From assembly GCF_902489635.1 (NCBI RefSeq), contig NZ_CABUAN010000004.1, positions 27,914-91,913 of the forward strand: a stretch of DNA of 64,000 nucleotides, in the 5' to 3' direction. Each line of letters starts with the position of its first letter. Positions within the stretch are counted from its first letter, which is position 1. Below, in pieces: positions 25,669 through 35,244 of the stretch. The notes under the pieces were generated by a model. It had not been told where the DNA came from. It made no database searches and saw only the letters and a list, made by a program, of their open reading frames with translations. The translations under genes were made by a program, and so were the position numbers. The DNA is from an uncultured Porphyromonas sp. (GTDB taxonomy: Bacteria; Bacteroidota; Bacteroidia; Bacteroidales; Porphyromonadaceae).

Positions 25669-27048
25669 ATGAGAAAACTTTCAGTTATTCTATCCACGCT
25701 CCTACTACTTGTAGGACTCGGAGCATGTAAGAAAGACACTCCCAAGGTAGACCCCAATGTAGTCACCAAGGCTACCAATCTGACACTAGCTCCTAAAGCT
25801 GTCTCACTCAAGGTAGGTGATACTCAGCAGCTCACGGCAACCGTTGAGCCGACTGACAAGACATTTATCATCACCTTCACCAGTGAAAAGCCTGAGGTTG
25901 CGACGGTTGATGCTACGGGTCTCGTTAAAGCTGTCACAGCAGGTACAACAAGCATCACGGCCAATGTAGGCAAGCTCATGGCTAAGTGTGTTGTCACCGT
26001 AACAGAGAATAGTGGTAGCGGTGGTACAACTATCAAAAACGAGCTTCCTCTCCTCATGTTTGAGGCCACAACAGACGATAAAGGAGTCATAAACCAAGAA
26101 GTCCTAGATCACGAAGCCCAGGTCGGTCGTAAGGCACAGCCTTTCAGAGTTTGGGGGCAAGGTCCGTTCGTAGGAGGCTTTGTCAATAGAGATCTAACGA
26201 TCGTAGGTGTGATGTACGGACTCGTCTTGACAGACTTCAAGGAGTACGTAATTCCCGCTTTTAGTAAGGAGACGCTCGCAAACTGTCCTAAGACACTTTC
26301 TATGCTCGCTGAGTATGGTTTTACAACGTTTAAGGATGACTTATACGATGAGAGTACACCTTTCAAAAAGAGCCTAAACGACAACGATCCCTCGGTCTCA
26401 GTAGAGATCTATGACAATCCTGATGAGGCACTTGGCTCTACACTGATGCTCCTATTCACCAAGCCCATGCCCAAGAAAGATATTGAGACAGCTCATGCTA
26501 TCATACCCGATGCTAGAGATTTCCCCAACTATGTAGCACTTATGTCGAAAGATATGGCTAAGATCAAAGAGTTTGAGACAAATCTTGGGCTCCGCGAGTA
26601 CGATGCCAAAGGAAGTAATGAGGCAAAAAAGAATCTATTCTTTACGTCCAAGGCGTCTTCTATCGCTCAGACCAACTTCTCACTTGTATACTACGGTTGC
26701 ACACCTATTGAGGGCTCTCCGTTCATCAACAGTGTCGTAAACTTCATCAAGAATGCTACCGACTTCGATGATCCTAAGCTCAAGGAGTGGTTCACAGCCA
26801 ATGGCTACGGCAAGGAGTTCAAGACCAATAGCTCTAGAGGTTATGCCATGGGCTACGATCCTACTGGTAAAATTCTAGCTCAGCTCTTCATGAACAGCGA
26901 AGGAACCATAGCTATGCTTCAAATTGTTGAGAAGCCACAAACTCAGTCAGCTGCTCAAATGCGCAGTCTAGCCATGAAGCAGTACAAAGAGATGCAGAGC
27001 CACACTAAGACTAAGCATCTTAAGCTACAACAGCTGCACAGTCACTAA
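25669..27048 (+). CDS. Big_2 Ig-like lipoprotein, paralogue 2
   Basis: 459 residues; lipobox GLGAC with Cys at 20. It has a single Big_2 domain (about 35-112; VATVDATGLVKAV) and then the same C-terminal region as paralogue 1, from KNELPLLMFEAT to a basic tail. Identity to paralogue 1 is high across the C-terminal part, and the homology continues about 200 bp into the 3' flank, so this is a tandem duplication in which one Ig domain was lost or gained. It is on the same strand, 526 bp downstream. No function can be assigned; the lipoprotein signal and Ig domain suggest a surface stalk presenting the C-terminal module. Confidence 0.8.
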   Translation: MRKLSVILSTLLLLVGLGACKKDTPKVDPNVVTKATNLTLAPKAVSLKVGDTQQLTATVEPTDKTFIITFTSEKPEVATVDATGLVKAVTAGTTSITANVGKLMAKCVVTVTENSGSGGTTIKNELPLLMFEATTDDKGVINQEVLDHEAQVGRKAQPFRVWGQGPFVGGFVNRDLTIVGVMYGLVLTDFKEYVIPAFSKETLANCPKTLSMLAEYGFTTFKDDLYDESTPFKKSLNDNDPSVSVEIYDNPDEALGSTLMLLFTKPMPKKDIETAHAIIPDARDFPNYVALMSKDMAKIKEFETNLGLREYDAKGSNEAKKNLFFTSKASSIAQTNFSLVYYGCTPIEGSPFINSVVNFIKNATDFDDPKLKEWFTANGYGKEFKTNSSRGYAMGYDPTGKILAQLFMNSEGTIAMLQIVEKPQTQSAAQMRSLAMKQYKEMQSHTKTKHLKLQQLHSH

Positions 27049-27141
27049 ACTATAATCCGCTGTCGCACGATAGCGGCAGAGCCTCTCAAAGTCGACGCTT
27101 CTACAACCTTATCAATCAGACATTGACTAGAGAGGCTCTTC

Positions 27142-27190
27142 AAGAGGGATACTCTGGAGCCATGATGCTGTGGGGTACCCCTCTTCCTTT
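27142..27190 (+). terminator. Hairpin after Big_2 paralogue 2
   Basis: AAGAGGGATAC (27142-27152) pairs with GTACCCCTCTT (27175-27185) with one mismatch, followed by CCTTTG. It corresponds to the hairpin at 25237-25285. Confidence 0.5.
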
Positions 27191-27380
27191 GAGCTTCAAA
27201 TATCTGAGGAAACTCTCTTAAGAATGCTAGACGACACAATTCTAGACTCCACAAACATCGCTATTTGCTCGCTCTAAGCACTGATATCTAGTGACTTTAT
27301 AGATTCACAACTCGTGTGAGCACATCAATAAAAGCCATCAGGTCAACAATTAACGACAATCTACGCTCGAGGGTACAAAA

Positions 27381-27425
27381 CGATAGGCACGTGGAGATTA
27401 GTCTTTTCTGAAGCAACAATGCCAC
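27381..27425 (+). repeat. Solo remnant of the CACGTGG repeat
   Basis: GGCACGTGGAGATTAG and the following TCTTTTCTG align with the right end of array A (CCACGTGGAGATCAGG...TTTTTCAG). It lies in the 27049-27592 gap, which also contains the paralogue-2 hairpin, a copy of a roughly 38-bp repeat (27455-27490) and the LRR gene promoter. Confidence 0.45.
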
Positions 27426-27454
27426 GAAGATTCAATGACTCCATATTACGGTGT

Positions 27455-27490
27455 AATGCTCAAACCTGCTTCCCCACTCCACCCAAGTAG
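27455..27490 (+). repeat. About 38-bp direct repeat, copy 1
   Basis: A 23-bp exact match (27464-27486, beginning ACCTGCTTCC and ending CCACCCAA) followed by nTAG is shared with 35449-35471, in the same orientation. Similarity extends about 10 bp upstream (GTAAnnCTCAnA). The two copies bracket the LRR to C10-protease gene block. Confidence 0.7.
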
Positions 27491-27532
27491 AATTTCTCCA
27501 GCCCATGCAATGTACGCAACTGAAATCACTTC

Positions 27533-27563
27533 TTGTTTTTTTATTTTAGATTAGCTATCTTTG
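27533..27563 (+). promoter_or_regulatory. Promoter of the LRR protein gene
   Basis: TTG (27533-27535), a 20-bp spacer and TATCTTTG (27556-27563), 30 bp before the ATG. This is an exact Bacteroidetes consensus match. Confidence 0.75.
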
Positions 27564-27592
27564 CGATTGTAAGTTAACAGACAATAGATATT

Positions 27593-28852
27593 ATGAAACG
27601 ACTGCTTCTCTCTCTTTTTCTCCTCTTAGGAGGAGGAGCTATTAGTACAGCTCAGACATTTTATGACATAGCCTCTAGCGGTCTCTTTTACAAGATAATC
27701 AACGAAGACTTGCGAGAAGTAGAGGTGTGTCGTGAGCTTGAGGAGCCTAAGACGGAAAATGGGCCTCTGTACGAGCACATCCCTGAGGGGGATATCCATA
27801 TTCCAGCAGAGATCACTGCCGATGGTGAGACCTATCACGTCGTACGTATTGGAGATAGTGCTTTTGGAGCTTGCTATAAAATTACGTCGCTTTCGATACC
27901 AGCGTCTGTCCGCGAGATGGGCGAGTTGCCTTTTTTGTCTCTATCGGGGCTCAAGAGTTTTGTCGTAGATAAGGCAAATCCTCTTTATTGCTCAGTGGAT
28001 GGTGTACTCTATAGTAAGGATCAGAAGACATTGCTGTGCTATCCCAATGCTCATGGCAAGACTTTTAGTGTGCCTGAGGGGACTCAAAACATCTTGTCCG
28101 GAGCGTTCTTTAACTGCTTCGAGCTAGAGTCTATCACTCTGCCCGAGTCTCTGGACTCAATAGGATTCATCGCCTTCACCTCTTGTTTCAATCTCCGAGA
28201 GTTGACAATCCCCCAAGGACTCAAGGATCTACAAATTTATGCCTTTGCAAAGTGTGCTTCACTACAAAAAGTGGACTTTAAGGCACCACTGGAGAAGCTC
28301 CCGATGTATACCTTCGATAGTTGCTCTGCACTATCTGACATCACCCTCCCTGAGGGTATGAAAAGCCTTGGAGACTGGGCTTTTGGGTACTGTACCTCTC
28401 TAGAGCAGATTAAATTGCCGAGTACCCTAGAGGCTATTGAAGGTGCCACATTTAGCAATTGCTCGAAGCTTGCTACAATAGAACTTCCTCAAGGGTTAAA
28501 ACGGCTTGGCAATTTCGCCTTTGGAGATGATACGGCACTCAAAATGATCAAGTGTCAGATGGTCGACCCGATAGAGGGCGAAGGTATGGGAGAGTCTGTT
28601 TTTTCAAATGTCTGGGTTGACCAGTGTAAGCTGATTGTCCCCGAGGGGAGCAAGGAGCGTTATGCTAAAGCATCTCAATGGCAAGAATTTCTACAGATCG
28701 AAGAGACCACGGGCCTAGACGATATAACAAGAGATCTCTCGAATGATCACGATCCTGCAATATTTACCATCCAGGGCGAGCAACTAGTCAATAGAGAGGA
28801 CCTTCCAGCTGGCATCTATATCATTGATGGTGTCAAGACCCTGCTTCGATAA
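27593..28852 (+). CDS. BspA-like leucine-rich-repeat secreted protein
   Basis: 419 residues. Signal peptide (about 1-21, GGAISTAQ). About ten LRR_5 (BspA/Treponema pallidum-type) repeats run from residue 70 to 330, for example ITLPESLDSIGFIAFTSC, LTIPQGLKDLQIYAFAKC and ITLPEGMKSLGDWAFGYC, each with the Cys before the next strand. One repeat is interrupted by a VDKANPLYCSVDGVLYSKD insertion, typical of this family. The last 60 residues (IFTIQGEQLV...LPAGIYIIDGVKTLL) resemble a short T9SS C-terminal signal. BspA-like proteins of oral Bacteroidetes bind host matrix proteins and other bacteria. It is followed after 63 bp by an unrecognised secreted protein, probably in the same transcript. Confidence 0.85.
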   Translation: MKRLLLSLFLLLGGGAISTAQTFYDIASSGLFYKIINEDLREVEVCRELEEPKTENGPLYEHIPEGDIHIPAEITADGETYHVVRIGDSAFGACYKITSLSIPASVREMGELPFLSLSGLKSFVVDKANPLYCSVDGVLYSKDQKTLLCYPNAHGKTFSVPEGTQNILSGAFFNCFELESITLPESLDSIGFIAFTSCFNLRELTIPQGLKDLQIYAFAKCASLQKVDFKAPLEKLPMYTFDSCSALSDITLPEGMKSLGDWAFGYCTSLEQIKLPSTLEAIEGATFSNCSKLATIELPQGLKRLGNFAFGDDTALKMIKCQMVDPIEGEGMGESVFSNVWVDQCKLIVPEGSKERYAKASQWQEFLQIEETTGLDDITRDLSNDHDPAIFTIQGEQLVNREDLPAGIYIIDGVKTLLR

Positions 28853-28915
28853 AACATTCGAACGACTAGGCTAAAGCCTCAGAACTAAATCATCATCACA
28901 TACAAAGCAAAGCTT

Positions 28916-29980
28916 ATGAAGAAAAAACTACTCGTTTATGCATTCATCGTAGCACTCTTGTCTAGCTATACTCTATCTGGACAAGAGAAGAATCAGCTCA
29001 CCATCATCACCGACAGGGTGGCGTGCGTCGTAGGACATCAATACAAGATGCTTATGACCAACTACTCAGACAAGGTCTACGAATACCTCAAGGATCATCC
29101 TCGTATCGTCGTAGACTACAAGCCGGCCGCCCCCTCACTAATCCAAAACGGTGGCACCTGGTTCAAAGCTATCAAGGAGGGAGAGACAGACGTGACCCTT
29201 TTGATCTATGGGGAGGAAGATGGAGTTTTGGGGGCTCCAGACTACAACAACCTATTGGACCAAGCGACCTTTCATGTGGTCAACAAATCGGCTGTCGAGC
29301 TTCAAATACCAGAGTGGTACACAACTTGGGGTACCAAGCGTCAGGAGGTAGACAAAAAGTTGGTGAATGAGCTTCACTACGCCAATATAACTGCTCGTTA
29401 TACGGAGATGACACCTTCACTGACTCCTGAGTTTATGAAACCTATAGAGGTCTATAGCAATGGCTCTTTTGAGACACCTTTTGTCTTAAACTACTACAAT
29501 GACAATGACGAACTATATGCCTCAGCTCTAGTCCTCATCAACTTCAGTAGAGTTATCCCCGCAGACAAATCCCCCATCCGAGCTATGCTGGAGTCTAAAG
29601 GCTTCGTGCAGACAGGAACGGATGAAGCTGGTTGCTTTGAAATGCTAAACGAGCAGACCAATACACAAGTCTCCTGTGAGTTCTTCTCACTACAAGGTGT
29701 CTATGTGATGGCTGTGACACAGATGAATCGAGACTACATGCCCAATAGCGTGGCAGATGTAACTCGTGCTGAGCAGAGCTTGAGAGCCTACTATCAGGGT
29801 AATACACTATATATAGAGGCTGAGCAAGCATCTGGAGAGCAACTCTCCATCTACTCCATAGGAGGTTCACTCCTATTCCAAAAGCCCCTCGTCAGAGGCG
29901 TGCAAACGATTGAGATGCCAACAGCTATCCCTGTCATTGTACGAGCTGGTGAGGCCCCTGCTGTCAAGGTTTTGCCCTAG
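28916..29980 (+). CDS. Secreted protein of unknown function
   Basis: 354 residues. Signal peptide (about 1-22, SYTLSGQ). A first part (about 25-125) is beta-rich with an Ig-like feel (TIITDRVACVVGHQY...GETDVTLLIYG). Around 200-275 is a segment (LVLINFSRV...MLESKGFVQTG...TNTQVSCEFFS...VYVMAVTQM) following the helix-GF-strand-strand pattern of the C-terminal modules of the Big_2 lipoproteins at 23.5, 25.7, 41.9 and 44.0 kb. The last 60 residues (LSIYSIGGSLLFQKPL...) look like a degenerate T9SS C-terminal signal. I do not recognise the family. It lies between the LRR and GLUG genes with short gaps. Confidence 0.7.
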   Translation: MKKKLLVYAFIVALLSSYTLSGQEKNQLTIITDRVACVVGHQYKMLMTNYSDKVYEYLKDHPRIVVDYKPAAPSLIQNGGTWFKAIKEGETDVTLLIYGEEDGVLGAPDYNNLLDQATFHVVNKSAVELQIPEWYTTWGTKRQEVDKKLVNELHYANITARYTEMTPSLTPEFMKPIEVYSNGSFETPFVLNYYNDNDELYASALVLINFSRVIPADKSPIRAMLESKGFVQTGTDEAGCFEMLNEQTNTQVSCEFFSLQGVYVMAVTQMNRDYMPNSVADVTRAEQSLRAYYQGNTLYIEAEQASGEQLSIYSIGGSLLFQKPLVRGVQTIEMPTAIPVIVRAGEAPAVKVLP

Positions 29981-30034
29981 CACCGGCACATGAATCATAT
30001 CAGCATACAACACTATCACTAAACAATAATAGCT

Positions 30035-32272
30035 ATGAAACAATTCTACTTCTTACTATGCTTGCTAGGGTTGCTGTCTCTATCGACACAGCTACAGGCA
30101 GACACCTGGACCTACGACTTCGAGGACTTTGCAAAGCAAAGCAACGGAGAAGGAGCATTAACGCAGATGAACGTGACCCTCAATGGTCTGGACTGGCACA
30201 TGTGTGGCGTCACCAACTCTGGGGGGCACTGGAGTGACTGGAAGAATGGCGAGTCTTCGCTCAAAGTGTTCGGTCAGGTCTATAGCTCTGCCAAAGAGAT
30301 GACCAACATCACACTAGTCACCAAGCGCGACCTCGGAACCTTAAAGTTTTGGATCCGTAGCAATGAGCGCTGGTTTGGAGACGGACGTCAAGTCTCATGG
30401 ATCATCCAGTGGAGTGCAGATGGTGAGACTTGGGTGACGGTCGGTGATCCCTTTGTCCCCGCAGATGAACCCTCAGAGGTAGTTCGAGAGATCAACCAGA
30501 GGAATGCTCAGCTACGCATCGTGCGAGAGGACTACCAGACATTTGACTATACAAAGCCGACGGAGTCCTTTGCCAACGTCTTTCACCTAGATGATATGAC
30601 CATCACAGATATGGGTGGAGCTACGCCAGCTCCAACGCTCACGACGACCGCAGGCTCTGAGATTGACTTCGGAGAAATTACTCTAGGGGAGTCTGTCGAG
30701 AAGAGTTTCACCATCTCCTACGCAGGACTAGATGAGAAGCCAACCTTGCAGCTCCAGGGTGACGACAAGGCAGACTTTACCATCGCAAGTCAAGAGACAA
30801 AGGCTGAAGGCGAGGACGAAGTTAAGATCGTATGCAAAGCCTCACAGCGTGGCAACCATACAGCATCTCTAGAGATCTCCTATGGAGAGCTAAAAGTATC
30901 TGTCGTGCTGAAGATGGTCGGTAAGAAAAAGAATAACACCAAGCTCTACAGTGGAGGTGATGGTACGAAAGAAAACCCCTATCTCATCTCAAGTGCAGAA
31001 GATCTGATGGAGCTATCCTCTGAGGTAGAGGGAAACCAGAATCCTTACGCTGACACCTACTTTAAGATGACTGCCAATATCAGTATGGCAGATGCTCAGG
31101 GCTTTCGTCCTATCGGCAACGACTGGGGGCGCGATACGAGTGACCCGACGCGCTTTAGACCATTCTCTGGCATCTTCGATGGTGATGGTCACGCCATTAC
31201 CGATCTCAACGTCGAGTGGACAGACAAGATGTTTAGCGGATTGTTCGGAATCGTCAAGAATGCTACAATCAAAAACCTCACACTTTCTAAGAGCAAGATT
31301 TATGGCTCTGCAGGTCTAGGCGGCATGGTCGGTGTTGCTATGGGATCTATAACGATGGAAAACTGTCATACCACATCAGACGTCACCGTATGGTCCAATA
31401 GTCTTTACGCTGGAGGACTCATAGCTGGAGCACTCTTTGGCGACGCTAGTAAAACAAGCCGTATATCCTCTTGTACCAACGCAGCTACTGTCAAAGGCGA
31501 AATGGGTGGCATCGGAGGAATCATCGGTGTGGCGGGACACTCGGGTCTCATCATAGAGCGCTGTGGTAACTACGGCTCTGTCTCAGATAAAAACTCCACA
31601 ATAGGAGGTATCGTAGCGATTGTTTCATATCCTGTGGTAATTACCGACTGCTTTAACGTAGGCTACCTAGAGGCTGCCGATACACAAGATGCCGAAAATA
31701 CACGCTCTGGAGGCATCGTCGGTGATACTGATTTGGCTGAAGGTGTACAGTCTCTAGATGAAGTGCTATCTATATCGAACTGCTATAGCATTGGCGAGTC
31801 AAATAAAAAGGCACCAAAGTTCCACCCGATATTTGACGCAACAAAGATCGCATCTCAAGTTAAACTATCCAACAACTACTACTCTAGTGACGTATATGGA
31901 GAGATGTACGACCAAAATGTCACAGGAGAGGCTGCAGCTATCGACGTCTCTCTCAAAGAGATGAAGACGGAGGAGTTTCTCAACAAGCTCAACCATGGCC
32001 GCAAGGTATGGTCTATCATCTCTGGGGAGAACAATGGCTATCCCGTACCTTTCTATCAGGAGGATAACGCCGTAGAGACTCCTACCGCAGCCCTAGATAT
32101 TGTCGTCAGGATCGAGACTGGCTATCTAGTCGTAGAGGGTGACTATAGTGCGATCAACCTGTACAACATCCATGGTGTACAGCTAGACCCAACGGCTCTC
32201 CTGGAGCGTGGCGTCTATGTAGTCAGAGTCATCGTCGATGGTCAGAGTGCCGTCTACAAGCTTGTATATTGA
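30035..32272 (+). CDS. GLUG-motif secreted protein with T9SS C-terminal signal
   Basis: 745 residues. Signal peptide (about 1-22, TQLQAD). A jelly-roll-like N-terminal domain (about 25-195) contains TWTYDFEDF and FHLDDMTITD. A choice-of-anchor/Ig-like domain (about 205-300) is followed from about 310 to 560 by a right-handed beta-helix with GLUG-type motifs: FSGIFDGDGHAI, MFSGLFGIVKNATIKNL, AGLGGMVG, YAGGLIAGA and MGGIGGIIGVAG. The last about 70 residues end NLYNIHGVQL...ERGVYVVRVIVDGQSAVYKLVY, a type A T9SS C-terminal signal. It is therefore probably exported and anchored on the surface as an adhesin; ligand unknown. A strong terminator follows at 32308-32361. Confidence 0.85.
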   Translation: MKQFYFLLCLLGLLSLSTQLQADTWTYDFEDFAKQSNGEGALTQMNVTLNGLDWHMCGVTNSGGHWSDWKNGESSLKVFGQVYSSAKEMTNITLVTKRDLGTLKFWIRSNERWFGDGRQVSWIIQWSADGETWVTVGDPFVPADEPSEVVREINQRNAQLRIVREDYQTFDYTKPTESFANVFHLDDMTITDMGGATPAPTLTTTAGSEIDFGEITLGESVEKSFTISYAGLDEKPTLQLQGDDKADFTIASQETKAEGEDEVKIVCKASQRGNHTASLEISYGELKVSVVLKMVGKKKNNTKLYSGGDGTKENPYLISSAEDLMELSSEVEGNQNPYADTYFKMTANISMADAQGFRPIGNDWGRDTSDPTRFRPFSGIFDGDGHAITDLNVEWTDKMFSGLFGIVKNATIKNLTLSKSKIYGSAGLGGMVGVAMGSITMENCHTTSDVTVWSNSLYAGGLIAGALFGDASKTSRISSCTNAATVKGEMGGIGGIIGVAGHSGLIIERCGNYGSVSDKNSTIGGIVAIVSYPVVITDCFNVGYLEAADTQDAENTRSGGIVGDTDLAEGVQSLDEVLSISNCYSIGESNKKAPKFHPIFDATKIASQVKLSNNYYSSDVYGEMYDQNVTGEAAAIDVSLKEMKTEEFLNKLNHGRKVWSIISGENNGYPVPFYQEDNAVETPTAALDIVVRIETGYLVVEGDYSAINLYNIHGVQLDPTALLERGVYVVRVIVDGQSAVYKLVY

Positions 32273-32307
32273 TAGCACTTGTGCTACCATCAATATGAAT
32301 AGATGAT

Positions 32308-32361
32308 AGAGTGTCCCGAAAGAGCGACTCTTGTCTTCTCTCTTCGGGACACTCTCTTTTT
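32308..32361 (+). terminator. Intrinsic terminator after the GLUG protein gene
   Basis: AGAGTGTCCCGAA (32308-32320) pairs with TTCGGGACACTCT (32343-32355), with an AGAG/CTCT extension inside the loop, then CTTTTTG. It ends the LRR-unknown-GLUG transcript. Confidence 0.85.
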
Positions 32362-32416
32362 GCTTTAACAATCCAAGGTATACTCCTTGTTTGATTATCT
32401 CCAAAATAGACTATCT

Positions 32417-35233
32417 ATGAACCCATATAAGACCTCTACCCCCTACTTGAGGAATTGTCTACTCTTCGCTCTACTGCTACTCTCTGGAGTGACGCAAGTA
32501 GTGCTACCAGCACCCCGCACGGAACAAGTCGCTAGGCTAATCGCTGAGAGCTTTTTTGCTACATCTCCCCAACCCTTAAGGAGCTTCAGCTCCTCTCAGA
32601 CAATCAGCTTAGAGCTTGCAGAGCCTCGTGTAGCCACTAAAGAGAGGACAAGTTATAGTACGACAGATCTAGTCTCTAGTCATTACTACTATATTTACAA
32701 CAGAGGAGCGCAGGGAGGATTTGTCATCATCTCTGGTGATGATCGCTACCCTGAGCTCATAGGGTATGCCTACGAGGGGCATATCAGTGGGGAGGACATG
32801 CCAGAGAGCTTGCGTAGCTTCCTAAGAGCTTGTCAAGAGACGATGGATGCAGCTGATGCAGATCCATTGCTAGCCAAAGAGCTACGAGCCGAGGTAACAA
32901 CCCTTAGGGAGGCTAAGAGCGAAGTGGCACCCCTCTTAGGAGATATCTGCTGGGATCAAGGCGCCCCTTGGAATGATCAGACCCCGCGACATCAAGGGTC
33001 TACGACTGCTGTAGGCTGTGTGGCGACGGCTTACACTCAAGTTATGAGGTACTGGAAGTGGCCCGACAGAGGCGTGGGGACACACACCTATACTTATGGC
33101 TACGACTATGAAGACAATGAGGGTAATTGGCGTGTTGCCTATAACACCCTGACGGCAAATTTTGATAAGGAGTATCGCTGGGACTTGATGCCCGCTAGAG
33201 CCTCCGTGTATGCTTCGGCTGAAGAGCGCAACGCTTTGAGCACGCTAGCCTCTGATGCTGGCATCGCAGTGGACATGATGTATGGTGATGAGAGTGGTAC
33301 GCATACCCCCCTTGTGATACGAGCTCTGCGAGATCACTTTCGCTACAAGCAAGACCTATACATGCCTAAGCGGAGGGACTATACGGCTCAGGACTGGAGC
33401 GACCTCCTCAAGGTAGAGCTCTCACAGGATAGACCTATCGTTTACGAAGGTGGAGGCTTTGGCGGTCTTCACTGCTTCGTCTGTGATGGCTATGATACGA
33501 GAGGGTTCTTCCACTTCAACTGGGGATGGTCTGGACGTGGCAACGGATACTTCAACTTGAACTACCTTACCCCCAATACCACTGGTATCGGAGGTGGTGC
33601 TGGTGGTGGATATAGTCAGGGTCAAGGTGCTATAATCGGTATAGAGCCAGACCGTGAGGGTACGTCGACACCCGTCTATAATGCGTGGCTCGGGACGGTC
33701 GTGTTTGAGGCAGAGGTCTCTGGGGGTAAGAGCATCACGCTAGAGAGTGCCTCCTTTACCTCTCGTCTCGAAGATGCCCCAGCTTACCAGGGTCGAGTAG
33801 CTATAGGCATTGTCTCTTTACAAACACAGGAGATCATTCCAATAGTAGAGCAGGTGGAGCCATTTAATGCTGACCTCTACCTGATGGAGGCAAAATTTAC
33901 CCTAACCAAGCCTCTAGACCTAACGAAATACATCTCCGAGGGAGACTACATACTCTGCCCCATACATGAGGTGCAAGACGGTAAGGGAGGCACCTACTGG
34001 AGAGCTAACTCCATACTCTATGAGGGCGATCAAAACCGCTTTGCCGTCTATCATATATCACACGCTACTGATGGCAACTACATAGTAGCTCGTGACTACT
34101 TGCGTGCCCTTTGGGACCTTGAGCTACTACCTAATGATCTTAAGCTCATAGCCTCTAGTAATACGCAAGCAACTGTCACACTGCAGCTACACAATCGCGG
34201 ATCGAAGGAGTACACCAATAGGCTCTTCGTGCGTGGTAGACCTAAGGGCTCTCAGGAGGAGACAGCCTGGCGACAGCTGAGTGATGATATGACCACGGTA
34301 GAGACGGGCAAGACAGGTAGCTACACCTTTAAGCTAAAAGACAATAAAGGTCTCTTTTCAGCAAAGGAGATCGAGCTTCAAGTCGCTTACTATGACATAC
34401 ATGGCTCTCTAGACTACCTTCAGACTGCCACATACCTTGTTTCTGTCAGAGCCGACTACCAAGCTGGTGCAGACATGCCCCCAGTGTTGGTACCCACCAC
34501 TCCTAGATATGATGTACTTGTAGCTAAGATAGGATCAGGCATGGTCAAGGTCTCTAATACAGACAGCCCTGATGCCGTAGACCTCTCGAAAGTTCCTGAA
34601 GGAACGACTCTGCTTGTCGAGGCTACACCTAGTGATGGCACCTCTCTCACGGCACTCACAGCAGATGGTGTAGACATACTTAAGGAGAAGCGTTTTACCG
34701 TGCGTCAGAATAGTCTGATTGTGGCGACCTTTGGCACCTCCTCTCCCAAGCCTCTTTACAAAGTGTCTGTACGCTGTACGCCTGCAGAGGGTGGCACGGT
34801 AGAGCTCTTAGGGGCTAAGGATCTGGAGAAAGTCCCAGAGGGTACAACGCTACAAGTAGTAGTCACCCCCGCAGAGCACTTTGAGCTAGACGCTCTTACT
34901 GCAAATGAGAACGACATCCTCACCTCTAAGCAGTTTGTCGTCATGAGCGATACAGAGGTGCATGCCTCCTTTATAGACCATACGGGAGTAGCGCATATTG
35001 ACCCTAAGCAGCAGAGCATTTATCCCAATCCCGCGACAGATCACATTACGATTTGTACGGCTGAGGGGAATACTATCGAGCTTTTCTCCAGTGATGGGCT
35101 ACTCGTAGCTACTACTCAGGCTACTCGACATGAGACCACCATCACTGTCGCACAGCTCCCCGCAGGACGCTATATAGTTCGCATCACCCCACTAGAGGGT
35201 GTGCCTAGCTTGTATCCACTTATCATACAATAA
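32417..35233 (+). CDS. C10-family cysteine protease (PrtT/streptopain-like) with T9SS C-terminal signal
   Basis: About 938 residues from the ATG at 32417; an in-frame ATG 30 bp upstream would add MFDYLQNRLS before the signal peptide and is less likely. Order: signal peptide; Spi-like propeptide (about 35-165, with GFVIISGDDRYPELIGY); C10 catalytic domain (about 170-390) with nucleophile Cys201 in AVGCVATAYTQVMRYW and His352 in GLHCFVCDGYD, then FHFNWGWSGRGNGYF; a long beta-rich region; two tandem repeats of about 85 residues (about 685-860), each with KVPEGTTL and a following DIL[KT]; and a T9SS signal starting YPNPATDHI and ending in RYIVRITP. The propeptide keeps the thiol protease inactive until secretion. 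The catalytic pair is intact. Named relatives: P. gingivalis PrtT, Prevotella interpain, streptopain. Confidence 0.9.
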   Translation: MNPYKTSTPYLRNCLLFALLLLSGVTQVVLPAPRTEQVARLIAESFFATSPQPLRSFSSSQTISLELAEPRVATKERTSYSTTDLVSSHYYYIYNRGAQGGFVIISGDDRYPELIGYAYEGHISGEDMPESLRSFLRACQETMDAADADPLLAKELRAEVTTLREAKSEVAPLLGDICWDQGAPWNDQTPRHQGSTTAVGCVATAYTQVMRYWKWPDRGVGTHTYTYGYDYEDNEGNWRVAYNTLTANFDKEYRWDLMPARASVYASAEERNALSTLASDAGIAVDMMYGDESGTHTPLVIRALRDHFRYKQDLYMPKRRDYTAQDWSDLLKVELSQDRPIVYEGGGFGGLHCFVCDGYDTRGFFHFNWGWSGRGNGYFNLNYLTPNTTGIGGGAGGGYSQGQGAIIGIEPDREGTSTPVYNAWLGTVVFEAEVSGGKSITLESASFTSRLEDAPAYQGRVAIGIVSLQTQEIIPIVEQVEPFNADLYLMEAKFTLTKPLDLTKYISEGDYILCPIHEVQDGKGGTYWRANSILYEGDQNRFAVYHISHATDGNYIVARDYLRALWDLELLPNDLKLIASSNTQATVTLQLHNRGSKEYTNRLFVRGRPKGSQEETAWRQLSDDMTTVETGKTGSYTFKLKDNKGLFSAKEIELQVAYYDIHGSLDYLQTATYLVSVRADYQAGADMPPVLVPTTPRYDVLVAKIGSGMVKVSNTDSPDAVDLSKVPEGTTLLVEATPSDGTSLTALTADGVDILKEKRFTVRQNSLIVATFGTSSPKPLYKVSVRCTPAEGGTVELLGAKDLEKVPEGTTLQVVVTPAEHFELDALTANENDILTSKQFVVMSDTEVHASFIDHTGVAHIDPKQQSIYPNPATDHITICTAEGNTIELFSSDGLLVATTQATRHETTITVAQLPAGRYIVRITPLEGVPSLYPLIIQ

Positions 35234-35244
35234 CCCTGTCTTGT

